A stretch of 64,000 nt of DNA from Laccaria trichodermophora (Eukaryota > Basidiomycota > Agaricomycetes > Agaricales > Hydnangiaceae), in contig JACTVC010000017.1 in assembly GCA_018417955.1 (NCBI GenBank), positions 558,001 to 622,000 on the forward strand, read 5' to 3'. A program made the position numbers and the translations under genes. The notes beneath the pieces were generated by a model, which saw nothing but the letters and a program-made list of their open reading frames with translations, did not search any database and was not told the origin of the DNA. Position 1 is the first letter of the stretch; each line of letters begins with the position of its first letter. Shown here piece after piece: positions 46,149 to 59,571 of the stretch.

Positions 46149-48053
46149 ATGAGGCACTCGCATGATCCAACCTACCCGCTCTACCCTATCTTCTCATTTC
46201 TAGGTTTCGTCCTCTGCCTAATTCCTCTGCCCTGGCATATTCAAGCTTGGAACTCCGGCACCTGCGCATTCATGATTTGGACGGCGTTTTCTTGCCTTAT
46301 TGGTTTCGTGAACTCGCTGGTTTGGACAGGGAATGTGAATAACGTTGCGCCTGTGTGGTGCGATATCTGTGAGTAGCTGTACCATAATCGCCCGCCCCTC
46401 CGTTGACGTGTTTACCTCATAGCATCAAAGCTCATACTTGGAGCGAGCGTCGGTATACCAGCTGCCACCCTCTGCATCAGCCGCCGCCTTTACTCCCTGA
46501 CCGCCATACAAACTGTGCACATCACCCGCGCTCATGTGCATCTTCTGTGTGGTTTCACTCCAAATCAATTGCTGATGCATTTTTTGGTTATCAGAAAAGG
46601 CGCATGGTAATTGGCGATTTGGGTATCGCAGTTGGATTTCCTATGCTTATCATGGTCTTTCGTATGTTTCATTCTTCCCGACGTCGACATCCCCATTGAC
46701 CTGTTATGGCGTCACAGACTACATTGTCCAAGGCCATCGTTTCGATATTCTGGAAGACATCGGTTGCTATCCAGTCGTGTACAATACGCTTCCCGCCTAC
46801 TTCCTCTATTTTATGTGGCCGACGACGCTGGGCGTCATTTCCTTCATCTATTCAGGTATATACCTACATTGCTCATTACCTCTGCCCTCTAACTCTACCT
46901 CAGGTCTTACCTTACGATCTTTTTGGATGCGCCGCCTTCAGTTCAATCAGATCATGTCCTCTAATTCCGCCATGAACATGAGCCGGTACCTCAGACTTAT
47001 GTTGCTAGCCTCCATCGATATGATGTGCACCATACCGCTCTCAGTCTACTCCTTGTATATTGCGAATAAGGGTGTCGGCCTTGCACCATGGATCTCATGG
47101 GAAGATACCCACTACAATTTTTCTCATGTCGGTCTCGTTCCTGGCATTATCTGGCGTAGCAACCGATCTTTCCAATCTTCCGCTGAAATGACTCACTGGC
47201 TGCCAGTCATATGTGCTTTCCTCTTTTTTGCTCTCTTCGGGTTTGCTTCAGAGGCAACGAAACACTACAAGATCGCTTTTAACATTGTCGCCAAACGCCT
47301 CGGATTTGGTCTGCCCCCAAAGATTCCTCCGAAGACGACTCTTCCATCGTACGTCTCTTCCCTTACCAATGGGCGGGCCTGAACACTCATGTCATCTATA
47401 GATGGGTAAAACCACTCAAAGCTAAGCCTGGCTTCACCTCTGTGGAGTCATTGCCAGTATATGCCACGAAAGGCTCCCTGGATTCCTTGTCACCAAAGGA
47501 GCTCCGCCGCAACTCGTTCTCGGCTTCCTTCACGGATTCCATGGAGCTCGGTGTGTACACTGAGACGGACGCTGAGAACTCCGGCGGCCTACCTTCTACG
47601 TGCGACACCACTCCCCCATTGTACATCCATATGGCCCAGGCTCCCAAAGGTGTAGGCGTAGAAGAAAAGAGTGCCCATCGCTCTTCCTCACCATGTCTTT
47701 CTACCAGCGGCACATTTGTGAATCCTTCACCTCCCACGTCTCCCTCGCTTCCCATTGCTCTGCCGTCCTCTTCATCTGATCCCCACCCCCTACCACAATC
47801 TCATCCTGGCAACGAAACAGATCCACAACACGAAACAAACACCAAATTCCTACGAACTGTAACCTCCAAAGACCGGTTCTACGTTGTCACTGAGGGCGCT
47901 ATATCACGACCCCCTTCCCCAGCCCCCTTCGCGGACATGGTGCGATCAGACGAGGATCGCTCACTTTCCCCACCCCTAAGCCTCTACCCCTCGTTTGCAG
48001 ACGCGATTCAGGTGACGGTGCATACGGAGTATAGGAGCACCGAACCAGTTTAA
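46149..48053 (+). CDS. STE3-type pheromone receptor (receptor 6)
   Basis: Six exons, 46149-46368, 46423-46535, 46595-46661, 46718-46855, 46904-47348 and 47402-48053, sum to 1635 nt (544 residues). Start MRHSHDPTYPLYPIFSFLGF; then PLPWHIQAWNSGTC, APVWCDI, QGHRFDILEDIGCYP, PWISWEDTHYNF, and the TM7 stretch FLFFALFGFASEATKHY, followed by a long Ser/Pro-rich tail. It groups with receptors 2 and 3 (PWH-x-x-AWN-x-GTC, YPLYP-like start) but has two more introns than receptor 2. It is paired head to head with pheromone 4, the classic arrangement of a B mating-type subunit. Confidence 0.92.
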
Positions 48054-48661
48054 TTTGAAGTCAAGCTACCTTTGTTCTTTCCCACGTCCATGCATCAAGT
48101 CCGCATTCGCATTATTACATACCTAACGCATTACCAACGTCACCAGTTCACCGACCACGCTCCTTCAACCTTGCTATTTCATTTTCTACATTATCTGTAT
48201 TTCTAAACTGATCGCTCTGCTAGTCGTCTCTGTTTTCGTTATCATATTTTTGAACGATGAAGTATCCCTTTTGTATTACTTGGCTCCATCTACAAAAAAT
48301 GTGCCATTCGGCTCTTGGTGCTTCTTCCCTGTTGCAGTACTAGCAGTGCACAGCGCCCGCGTAATATCAAACATACTACCTCAGAATCGGCATGATGGCC
48401 GTTGGGTGAGCGCTCACTAGCACTTGACCTTGTAAGTTGTACAGACGATTGGTCAATCAGATCCACTACATTGAAAACCTTCCCTGTTCTCCAGATCTAG
48501 CTGCAGAACGACGTCCTCCACGCCTCATCAGCAAATCAGTCACAGTCAGGCCGCATCCACCATCTTCCTATCTTGCTGCAAAACGTTTCAAATGATAGAA
48601 GACTTTCCCAATGAAATTCTGTTGCATGTTTTCTCACTCCTCCCTCTCAAGTCTCTCATAA

Positions 48662-51600
48662 CATCAGGAAAACGTCCAATTGTACTTTGGTAACTTAGAC
48701 TTTGATGTCAGGAACTTTGGGTAACTATTTCAACTTTACGGTCAACTTTCACTCTGGAAATGCATCTTTGACTTTGGTTTTCACTCTTTCAACCACTTTT
48801 CAAAATTGGCTCTACTTTGGAATTTGCCACTTTGAAAAGATCTTACAAATTAGATTCTAGAAGGCTATAGCTATCCCCCATACTCAATCTATATACTTAT
48901 GTACTTCTATTATTGTAAGTCAAATATAAGAATTCTGTAAGTAACGGTTGCAGGCTGCGAGCGCTACGAAGGACTCACACGCCTTCCTCGTTAACCCTCT
49001 GGCAATGTCCCAACTGTGACAATCAGACTCGCCATCAGGCTGGACAGCATCCCACGCAATAGCTCCCAATTCGCGTCGCTGCGCAAACGACAGAGTGCCC
49101 AGCGGAACTATTACAAAACCCGTGGTTGGCACCAACGCGCTGCTGTTGGTTAAGGGGACCATAATTGAGGCGGCGCGGTCAAGCGCGATCAAGCTCAATG
49201 GCACAATCATGGAAGGTCAAAGTCGTGAGAGAGGTTGTTGACCTTGGCGGATGTGAGAGCGGCGTTATTCATGCCCAACTGAGTGGCGCGGCGCGTGCAG
49301 AGGATCCGTCTCCGTTCCGCAAAGGAAAGGAGATTTGACAAGGGAATGATGACCGTCGATGATGGAGCTGAGAGGGGGGAGTATTGGTATGTCATCAGAT
49401 GATGACCAACGCCAACGTACCTTTCCTGCAAGACCTGTGCATTTAGACCATGAACTGACAGGCCACACATCCAACACAGGTCCATCATGGTTCCTCGCCG
49501 TTGAATATCGGATGACTATGGTATAAAGCAAGAATGAGCGAATGTATAAGCTTAAGGTAGGCGGGAACTATATGGCAGGATTTAAATTCGTGATTGATCC
49601 AACCGCTTCTCGAAACTATTTTGGGAACTATTTCTAACGGCGACCATTAGGTAATGTCCACCTCTAGGACCTGCCGACGCTTGAAATATGGCACCGATTT
49701 GATACAAAAATGCAAGTAGAGTGTATCGCAAGAAATAACATGGAAAAGATTGCAAAAAAATGGAATTAGCGGATGACAGTCTCTGAAAGTGAGGGTCAGC
49801 GCTTCCGTGGATAAACATACAAAGGCTGGGCACTTCGACGGCATTGCCAGTGTACATAGGAGACAAGGTATATAGAGACGTATATCTGATTAATTTCCTT
49901 CAATTCGATGTAATTGAATTCTCAGAATATTCGTGACTCCTAGTCAGCTCACAGCTGCCAGTGGATGCCAGATGGCAGTACAAAATATTGAAACTAGATT
50001 CGGTCCGCTGGAGATCAAAAAATTTGGCAAAGCTCGCATGGTTGAGGACCTGGTATATCCGGCACAGAACAGTACCAGAATACTTGTGATTTCTCCATTT
50101 TAGGGGGTTTAACAATGATACTTAGTAACCTAAGTCCAACCTAAGTCTATCTGTCCCAAGATCTGTCCCTCGGTGGCCTACTAAGAGATTATTGTTTTCT
50201 CGAGTGTTTTCTGGATTTTTATATTTTATATGGACTGTCTGCCATTCATAGCATCCACCTTGAGCAACGACTACTGAAGAAATATTCATTGACTTGTTTT
50301 GAGTATTTTATGCCGAAGTCGTTGCTTTGTCGCTGAGCAAAGCTTTGAAAATTATTACTTACCAAAAGTGATACTTAAATTCATATGATCGAGTCTGCCT
50401 CGCTTCTCCGTCATGTCGCAACTCTCATGCTATAAGACTTGCAGCTTGCAGGCCAATCGCTGTCCAAATATTATTTATTAGCTCAGACTCGGAGGCTCAG
50501 CTGCAAGTTTAGACTTCCTAAAAACAATATTTACTTGATAGTTGAAATATTGAGCAAGAGAAATAAGATTCGGCAGATCCCATTAGCGGAAATTGAAATC
50601 TCATGGATGGAATGCGTGCGTCAAAAATCAAAATTCTGCCATATAGTTCCCGCCAACGCTAATAAGCTACCACGTGAAGAGAACCCCGCCATCAACGGAT
50701 ACAATGAACACACCTTTGCAGTTGATACTGAGTTGAAAGTTATTGACGTTCTTGTGATGCCCACTTGTTTTGCATAAGGCGAAGTGCCCGGCCCTCACGA
50801 GAATGACGCGATCACAGATCCACGTGACATTTGGTTCAAGTTCAAATTTCACGCCCTTTCCTTCTCACCACCATCCCGATTCCCATACGGATTGTTCGGG
50901 CGAGTTACCTCTTACAAACTCGGAAAAGTGGAATCAACACGCGCTGCAAACGACCAAGCTGGTGTTGATCAGCCCCATCATTGCGCGTGTATTCCCCTCC
51001 CTTCCTCTCAGAACACTAACGCCCCTCTACCCTTAGTCGATAAATACTAAGCAACACTCCCATTCTACGAGGTCCACACAAATAGATCCACCCTTTCCGC
51101 CTCCATCCAACATCAGCGGCAAGTAAATATAAGCAACTGATTGTGTCTCGTTCGTACCCTCCCTTTCCAGCCTACATGATAACTCACCTTTGATCAGATA
51201 AAGTTACTCTGAGACTTTGCTGACCGTTTCGCCTCTAGTTACTTCGTCTTTCCATTCTGCAACGAATTCGGCTCTTTCGATTGAGAGATCACGAATCGAC
51301 GAGACATTGAGCTTCAGTTGAGAAAAGCTGCGGTCTAGGTAGGGTGATTCTACCCTCTCGCGAAATGGATTTGCAACGGCGGCCGGCGAGGCATTCGATC
51401 TCTTCAAGAAATAATACGCCGATGACCTCGACACCCCTGACAATATTGCAGAGCATGTCGAGACGTACCTCATGACCACTGGTGACCCCCCGCACTCTGC
51501 GTTCTGGTGGCGAGAATTGGAAGCAGGGGAAGTTCAGAAAAAAGGTACGCTCATCTATTTTATGCCACACCATATCGACTTACTCAACATTGAAGGGTAT

Positions 51601-52358
51601 GTTTCAGAACTCCTTGATCGTGTACCCTCTCGCGAACGCCCGTTTTATCGAGTACGGCGATGAAATGCCATCTCGGCTTGACGCGGACAACAAACCCGCT
51701 CTCCTTACAAGCCGTAAGTACTATACCAACATCATACCTCCCCAACACCCTGACATGCCTTCTCTCAGGTTGAGCACGTACTCAAGTCCTGGTGAACTAC
51801 GACACGTGGTGGCGGCGGTACAGCAAGCGCCTAATACTTCTCATCTGACAACTATGGTCCCTCCACAAAGACGGTCATGAACATTGAACCGCGCGCCTCG
51901 CGGTTCCTCAAATCAGCCAAGGACCTCAAGGAGAAACACAGGGCTGAGATTTTCGCGGCGGCCATGGCATTTCTCAACAACAGCCGCAAGCGGAAACGAT
52001 CCCAATCAGCGTCGTCACTCGCCAGTTCAGACTTTGTAGCGGATAGCATCCCCATGTATTGATTTGTATCTGATACGGATTGAATAGAATTTTATTATAT
52101 GCCCCGCTGAAGTACCGAAAGTTTACAAATAAGTGAATCAAAGTTGTACTACCAAAGTGAAAGATGGATACCAAAGTGATGCCGAAAGATGTTTTTCAAC
52201 TTTGGAAAGTGATTCAGTAACTTTGAAAGTGGTTCAGCAACTTTGAAAGTTGTTGTACCTTACTTTCCAAAGTTGTCGAACTCTGGCAACTTTCGCAACT
52301 TTACAACTTTGCAAAGTTGCGAAAGTTGCCCAAAGTTCAATCGGACGTTTTCCTGATG
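48662..52358. mobile_element. 3.7-kb TIR DNA element of unrecognised family
   Basis: Both ends carry a 29-bp inverted repeat starting CATCAGGAAAACGTCC with two mismatches. Comparison with the uninterrupted paralogues (CTCATAAATGGGCG) shows that only AA was duplicated (48660-48661, 52359-52360). Subterminal regions of 150-200 bp at both ends are dense in AACTTTG/CTTTGG words. The ends do not match CACTA, hAT (8-bp TSD) or a TA-duplicating mariner, so the family is open. The interior has only short frames. Confidence 0.85.
51420..52062 (+). pseudogene. Unrecognised host-like coding remnant inside the TIR element
   Basis: Overlapping frames read HVETYLMTTGDPPHS, FWWRELEAGEVQKKG, RFIEYGDEMPSRLDADNKPA, and near the end RFLKSAKDLKEKHRAE then SRKRKRSQSASSLASSDFV. 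Apparent introns (GTACGC near 51544, GTATGT near 51598, GTAAGT near 51714) separate them. I do not recognise the family. It may be element-encoded or captured; no intact model was obtained. Confidence 0.4.
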
Positions 52359-53704
52359 AAATGGGCGAACCATATCCCAGGAGTGGAGGCGATTGATTAC
52401 ACTTGCAGATGTCAACCTAAGTCGTCGAGGCCTCCTTGACTTCTACCTGACCCTCATCGACTCACCGATATTTCTACAAACCCGTCCTTGGGTTCTTGGA
52501 ACTTGCAACCTTTTGACCGCCAACAACACATTGACGATCTGCTGGACCAGCACCCATACATACCGGGGGCATTTCGGGTCTGGATCCTAGAGTGGCCCGC
52601 CAAGGCAGTCATTGGTTGCAATTGGCCAGGCTTGCCCAACGTCCATGCGGGAAGGGATATTGCGGACAATGTCCACAGAATTGAAGGAAATAATTCCCTG
52701 GCACCACTACCTCCCACAATCTGTGCTCTGCTTTTCACGAACTACACTGCGGCAGCCGCTCACTTCATCCCTGCCCTCTTCATCTTTCACGGCCAACAAA
52801 GCACCGTCTGGCTTATGCTGGACGAGCGAGAAAGTCTGCGTGACAAAGTTTATACTTTGGTCGAGGGCGGTAATAGTCTCTTCGATGAAAAGGGCGATTC
52901 GGACTGGGATATCATTGACGATAATTGGGTTGAATACCAAAAACGGACGTGGGGTAGAATAGAGTTCTGGGCGAAGTATAGAGCCGATAAAAACCTGCCG
53001 ATCATGCGACTGGAAGATATGCCGCAAAATACGAGTTTTGGTGAAAGACCGATGTTCACGAAGTCATTCCGCCGTGGTGAACTTCAAGCGCATACTTGGC
53101 GGGAGAGGGATGAGCCTAATGTTCGACTGGATCTGTATTTCGCTGAGGTATGTTCTCTTGCCATACGTAGAGAAAGAACGGCTTCCTTATTGCCGTGGGT
53201 TTTCAGAACGATGTGCATTTGCCAGATCTGGGCGAGCGTATTGAGTACTAGTGCGATCTCTCCCCCGCCACTCGCTTTGCCCGTAGTCTTAGTCCATTTG
53301 AGAAACACAACCCGAGTCTTTGATGACGTCTTTTAGTCACTACAAATCGAGATGAACGCCGTTGTGAAGATGTCAGAACTTGAATTTAGATAGTTGCTGT
53401 AGTCATCGGACTTTCCAGTAACATTTCCATATTATGCGAGTAATCGAGTGGAGGCAGGAGAGGGAGCAATGTCATATTGCAGGACTCCAAAGATCGTCAC
53501 GGGAGGCACTGGTCCTCATTAGTTCCCGCAACTAGGTGAGTGTTGTCGTCCAAGTCTGCGATGTACTGCACAGTACCAACAATGTGATGTTAATCCTTTC
53601 ATTGGACGAGAAATCACAAGAAGACCACACTAGTACCCATACACTCGATCATTCTTTAAAACGACGACTTAAGTTCATGTTCGACGTGTGGTAAAGAACA
53701 TACC

Positions 53705-54571
53705 CTAGAACCTAGAAAAATGCAAATCTAGCCGCACATGAGGCTCATCCCTCTCCCGCCAAGAGTGTTGAAGTTGACCGCGGCGGAATGACTTCGTATA
53801 CATTGGCATTTCAACATATCTCGGGTCTGGCGGCGGTGGCATATCTTCCAGTCGAAGAATGGGGAGCTTTCCATGAGCTCTCTTCATCGCACCCCACTCT
53901 ATGCAGAACCACATCCGTTTTTGGTAGTCGACCCAATTATTATCAATGTAACCCAGCAAACATCCACGATTACTGCACCCTACGGAGAGACTGCTAGCTC
54001 CTTCCATCACAATGTAAACTTTGTCTCGCAAACCGTCTCTCTCATCTAGCACAAGCCAGGCGATGTCTTCTCGGCCATGGAAGATGGACAGGACAGGGAT
54101 GAAGTGAGCATCCGAAGAGTAGTTCCTATGTGGCATGGCACAGATTGTCGGAGGTAGTGGTGCCAGCAGATTGTTTCCCTCATTTCGATGGACATGGTCC
54201 GCAGCCTCCGACGGACAATAAGCATTCGGCAGACCTGGCCAAACGCAGCCAATGACTGCCTTGGCGGGCCATTCTAAGGTCCAGATGCGAAAGGCTTCTG
54301 GGACGTATGGGTGTTGATTCAGAAGATCATTGATGTATTGTTGGCGGTCGAAGGGCTGCAAGTTCGCTAGGACCCAAGGACGGGTTTGTAAAAATATTGG
54401 CGAGTCTACGAGAGTAAAGTAGAAGTCAAGGAAAGATCGACGAATTGGGTTGATATCGGCGAGCGGTATCAGTCGCCTCCATTCCTGAGATACGGTTCGA
54501 CCAATTATGAGAGATTTTAGAGGCAGGAACGAGAAGATTTGCAGGAGGATTTCCTTTGGAAAGTCTTCCAT
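53705..54571 (-). CDS. F-box protein, C-terminally altered paralogue
   Basis: 288 residues starting MEDFPKEILLQIFSFLPLKS, an F-box that in such proteins binds Skp1 in SCF ubiquitin ligases. It is followed by a single-domain body shared with the 61417 gene (SQEWRRLIPLAD, LQPFDRQQYINDLLNQHPY, EWPAKAVIG, WRERDEPHVRLDL). The intact paralogue splices after LYFAE to a 14-residue last exon. Here the splice donor context has changed and the frame stops at HFSRF, so the last exon is lost. The start was chosen at MEDF by alignment with the paralogue; an upstream in-frame ATG exists at 54730. Confidence 0.75.
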   Translation of the reverse strand: MEDFPKEILLQIFSFLPLKSLIIGRTVSQEWRRLIPLADINPIRRSFLDFYFTLVDSPIFLQTRPWVLANLQPFDRQQYINDLLNQHPYVPEAFRIWTLEWPAKAVIGCVWPGLPNAYCPSEAADHVHRNEGNNLLAPLPPTICAMPHRNYSSDAHFIPVLSIFHGREDIAWLVLDERDGLRDKVYIVMEGASSLSVGCSNRGCLLGYIDNNWVDYQKRMWFCIEWGAMKRAHGKLPILRLEDMPPPPDPRYVEMPMYTKSFRRGQLQHSWRERDEPHVRLDLHFSRF

Positions 54572-56250
54572 GCATGGGCTGCAAGTGAGGGCCATGTATT
54601 GCGGAATTGCAACGTGTAGGTAAGCAGGGAGTTCCAAGGAAGTTTTAGGAACAGGAGCAGAATTTGAATGAAACGCAAATGAAACGCGTTGGAAGCCCCA
54701 ATATTTGGCATTTGCGCTTGTAACAAACAAAACTTAAGGTTTTCCCCTTCCCCTTTGTATCGGGAACCGGTTGTTCCTTATTGGGACCGCTCCGGAATAT
54801 ACCTCTACCTCTACCTCTACCTTGCAAGAACCGTCACAATCAAGCAGCAACGTCAGCGCTTGAGCAACCACAATCAACGGCAAAGAGACGAGCTCAACCC
54901 GTTTCAAATTTACAATGAAGTTGCCCTAAATCGGCCGTGTAAACAAGCATGAACTTCGAAATTCACCGTTCAAAAATCTCCCTCTCGATCTGCACCTGCA
55001 GATACTTAGCCTGGTGGATTTGCGAGATGTCATTGCTTATAGGAAGGTTGTAATTCTTCCCCACTTCTTTGACCTTACTGACAAATGCCACATAGACCTG
55101 CAAGCTGTTCCTTTTCATCACTTGATCTTCTCACCCGTGTTTGCTCGAAGAACTCTGTTTTCAAACCCACATTTCCGATTGAGGAGATGTCTGTCATAGA
55201 CCTCGAACAAGCTGTCTCCGCGCCGACTCGATGGTCAAACCAAGTCGTGAGGAGTAAAGCTGACGTTATAAGATCCTCCCGCTGCATGCGAACTATCACT
55301 CCACTCGAAAATCGTGACTTCTATGGTGTATTTCTCGTTCCTGGTGGTCGATTCCTTGTCACCTTCTCCGAGGCCGATGTGTTGTTTGGGACCTTGGCTA
55401 CTCATCTAGCGCTGTATTGAAGGGCGCCCCGTTGGCATCTGCTCCTTGTGTTCCCAACTATCACTTTGCCGTGGTTCCCACACCAGATGAGTCAGGCCTC
55501 CGGATTTTTGTTAGTGCGAGCTGCGGGGCGACTAGAGATGAAATGTGAGTCGCCGCTTTCTTAGTAGTATAAAGACGGACCCTCAGGCCCATCATCTGGC
55601 AGGTGTGTTGAATTCTGGATCTTTGAAGTATATCCCCTGTCAGAGAAACCCGTACTGTCCAAAATAGCCAGTCTCGTATACGAGGATTACTATAAGATGC
55701 GACTTTTTTCGCTTCGCGGTGACCTCTTGATCTTGCATGCTTCAAACCACGTAAAAGTATGGAACTTCGTTACGAATGTAAGTGCAACATTCGATGTAGG
55801 TGATGAACCATTCGGGAAGGTAATACTCAATGGCTTACACCATGACATGCTTTGATTGCATTGCAGGCTTGGGTAACCGCCCAATCGGTCATATTATTCC
55901 GCGCAGGCATGATTTCCATCTGGAATATACCCCCTCTAACTCCCGATGGAGACATCAAAGAAACCAAGGATTGTCCCCAAGAGCCCAGCTAAATTTCGTA
56001 CCTCAACGGATTGGTTCTTAGAAGACTTCGAAATGCCTAGCCAATGCTACACCGGCCACCCAATCATATATGACTATATCTCCCATTCAAACGTGTTCTA
56101 TGTATCGCGATTCGACGTCATCCTTCCGGAAGGGCAGTTGAAGGAACGAAGTAAATTCATTCTGCCACCGGCCCACCCTTCAGCGCTTTTTGGACCCTAC
56201 AGGTTTTGCAATGAGTCCCTTGTCATGTATTGGGACGATTCCAAGTCTGT

Positions 56251-57613
56251 GGGCATATAGAAATCTGCGTGCCACTTGCGGTCACTTGCGGACCACCCGT
56301 TCGCAGGTGACCGCAAGTGTCTCGCAGATAATTAAAAAGGATCGCAGGTATCGCAGGTGTCACGCAGATAGATAGTCTACTACAACATAGTACTTAGTAA
56401 ATTTAAACTAAAGAAATGTAATCTTCACTTGAGAACTTAAAATGTGGCCACTGCTATGCGATACGAGTCCGGAATACAGTGTTCAATTTTCTACACAAGG
56501 GTTTTAGTTCTTATTTACTCATGCCTACTCGCAAGTTGACCGCAGGTGGCTCGCAAACATCCATTTTGTGCGCAGATTCTCGCAAGTGTGTCTCGCATTG
56601 GTCTCGCAGGTGTATCGCAAGTGATGCGCAAGTTGCACGCAAGTGTACGCAAGTCTCGCAATGGATACTAACTCTCGCAAGTGTATCTTAAATGTGTCGC
56701 AGGTGTGTCGCAGATGTATCTCAAGTGTACCGCAAGCTGAACGCAAGTGTATCGCAGGTGGAATGCTGATTGGATGCAGGACATCTTGGTCATTTCGTAG
56801 AGCAATGTATGTCGCCAGTATAATTTATGAATCCCATGAATGAAATGGTTCCAAAATTAGTGAATGTGAGGGAAATGTCATTGAAATACATTGTGAATGT
56901 GAGGGAAATGACAGTGAAATACATTATGAATGTCCCAAGAATTTCCTTCAAATCTGCTGGCACCAGTCTAATCGAGGAAATTGGGGGAAACACCGGAATC
57001 CAGGTTTTCTGGGGAAGTAGTTGGGAAATAACGAGAGATTTTCGTCGATTTCCAAAGTTGGTTTTCCCTAATGTCCCTCGTTTGGTGTGGAATCAAGTTG
57101 GGATGGGAAGAAGAGAGCGAGTCTGAACGAGAGGTGAGACTCCATCACTTGACAATGGCAGACATTGGCTATTGAGTCCCGAAGTCTCTGGAAAAAAATC
57201 GACCACAATCACGTCCGATAATTTATAAAGAAGGAAAATAATGGTAAGACGCCGGTGGCTGACTAGTCATAGCCTCAGACACTGCGTTACTTGTACATTT
57301 CTGCATAAAAATGGTCTTAGTATAGACCTATAGGTATGAACCAACAAGTCAGAAAGATTCAGAGAGATTCAGATATGTTAAACTAGAAGGATAATTACGG
57401 TGCTCATTGAATAAATCTCAAGAAATATGAAATCTCAGCAAGGTGCGCTGATGCTCGCAGATGCCTGCAGATACTCGACTCACTAGGTCTAATTTGCACG
57501 CAACTGGATTGGTCTGCACGCAAGTGACCGCAGATACTTCTATTCGGTTCGCAACTGGCACGCAACCTGTGTCCGCAGGTGTCCGCAGATGGCACGCAGA
57601 TTTTCCTGTGCCC
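56251..57613. mobile_element. 1.36-kb TIR element with 9-bp TSD and CGCAAGTG subterminal repeats
   Basis: CAAGTCTGT flanks it at 56242-56250 and 57614-57622. The ends are inverted repeats GGGCA-N5-AAATCTGCGTGCCA. Both ends, and the region 56500-56760, contain many CGCAAGTG/CGCAGGTG words in both orientations. A 33-bp direct repeat (GTGAATGTGAGGGAAATG...) lies near 56862-56930. The host reading frame is continuous across the site once the insert and one TSD copy are ignored. The TSD length suggests a Mutator-like element; there is no transposase. Confidence 0.85.
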
Positions 57614-57953
57614 CAAGTCTGTGACGGCAGCGGCTACGCCTATTTCTCGTGAACGACAAGGGGCCATTAGAAAAAGCCGTGCACCACCGTGCATGGCCGT
57701 GTATGACGTACCGTGCAGAGGAGACTACCGTGAAACTTGGGCATCCATGTTCTCCATAGATGTAAGAAACCGCTCAAAGTCGACGATAATTTCACTTCCG
57801 TTTCTTTGCTCCGAGTCGTCGGTACGATTAAATTTATTCGTCACCAACGGCCTTAGGCTCCGCCAATTCATTCACAGCTTCCTTCGTACCTTCCACGGAG
57901 CTCAGTGCATCGAGACGGATGTTTTTTGGTTGTCCACTGGCACCCCTTTGCAC

Positions 57954-59571
57954 TAGTGTTGCCGAAGTTCAGTTCAGTCTGGTTCTTCACGTCTTTTTGA
58001 GAACTGAGAACTGAACTGACGACCTCCAAGCAGAACTGAGGACCGAACAGGACTGAACTGGTAAGAACCGTTCTTCCCTGTCCAGTTCCGTTCAGTTCTC
58101 GGTTCGAACTGCCGAACTGCCAGAAATTTGTATCTCAATGTCTTATCCATATGGAGAGCTGGGTACGCTTCGTTTCCTACCCATCAGTCAGACTCATACT
58201 TTGTCCAGAGTTCAAATTGGACTTTTACACCAAAGTACAAGACCTAGCCTAACTCGAAAATTCACTCTCTGGCTCCCTCTCACCTGGATTCGCCACCTTG
58301 AACATGGCCATGATATCACTAGACGAAGACTGCAGCCTTGTCAGATTAGAAAATTAGAAACTCTCGCGGTTGAGGTACCCAGGTGCCCTCTCCCTGTCAA
58401 ACAATCCTGCTCACTCCCAACCTCAGAATGATCAATCTTGCCTGTGTCATCGACCGCGCAACAGGGTACATCGATGTCCCTCGTTCCTCCTCAAACGCAC
58501 CCCCTGGTACTCTCAACGACACCGCCGCACCTCCATCCGTCCGTGCAAACATGTACGCACTCATCTCCAGCGCTGCGGGGGAGATGGGGGGAGATGAAGG
58601 GGAGGCGAAGCGACGTCAGGGATATCCAGAAACGATGGCTTGATGCCAGAAACGATGGCTTGATGGGAAAGAGCATGGGATGTGTTTGAGAGGAGGGAGC
58701 GGAGGAAGGAGAGTGAAGCGGTTTGTGTTTTGATACGAGAGTGGAAGGGAGGAATTGTTGGAATGAATGTTTAATGACATATCGGTTGTACATACCAGAT
58801 GTATGCGCGGCTGTTAATAGATGATGGTCAGTTTCCGATGAGGGGCCATAAGGACATGGGCAAGTCGGTAACGAGGATGACCTAGGAAAATGTAGATGAA
58901 ATTCAGGATGAACAGTAAAGAGGATAGACGTACCATTCCGTTCCACGTTTCCCTGCTCCTATTCTACACCACCTGCCCAACTATGCACCTGTGCGTGTTC
59001 CCTCAACAACGAGTGGTTTGAAACATGTAGCGCTGTCAGCCTCCAGGTCTAGGACATAGGGTGGTGACTTACAAGGGAATGAGGTTCCGTGAATACTTAC
59101 TGTAGTTGCCGCTCAGCTCTGAGGCACAGGTCACGTCCCATCATCATACTGCATATCGAAAGCGCCAACATTGACAGCTTCATGTATGACAGCCCCAGTC
59201 AATTGGGTGACAATGTTGGCGATCGATGTGGTGAAAGAAAAGGTCTGTCACAATTGTTACACGTTACTCTATGCTGACTGTTTACATTATTTACACGAAT
59301 AAGAAACAGAAACATCGAAATCACTCGCCAACGCAACTCTTTTTCAACGTTTCTTAGCCATTTCTTGATGAAAAAATTTTGAAAAAATTGTATGTTCAGT
59401 TCAGTTCGAACCGGTTCACATACGGTCCTCAAATTTTATCTCATGCCCGAACTGCGAACTAGAACCGACCACTCGAGCCCGGACCAGAACTGGAACCGTA
59501 ACCGAACTGTCCGTTCGGTTCTGCCAGTTCGGTCCGAACCGATGGTTCGGAACTGAACTTTGGCAACACTA
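57954..59571. mobile_element. 1.6-k hAT-like non-autonomous element
   Basis: CTTTGCAC (8 bp) flanks it at 57946-57953 and 59572-59579. The termini TAGTGTTGCC and GGCAACACTA are inverted repeats typical of hAT elements. GTTCAGTTC/GAACTGAAC words crowd both subterminal regions. No transposase is recognised. Interior open frames (58138-58640) have no known relatives that I can name. Confidence 0.88.

Larger units (their letters stand above)
48592..53251 (+). pseudogene. F-box gene split by a 3.7-kb TIR element and frameshifted
   Basis: Paralogue of the intact gene at 61417. The first 23 codons (MIEDFPNEILLHVF...) are followed by the element at 48662-52358. After it the sequence resumes at the exact next codons (NGRTISQEW in the paralogue). 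A further one-base deletion near 52496 (GTTCTTGGAAC against GTTCTTGCGAAC) breaks the frame again. The remaining body (LQPFDRQQHIDD to LYFAE) and the small second exon ending GERIEY at 53251 are well preserved, so inactivation is recent. Confidence 0.88.
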
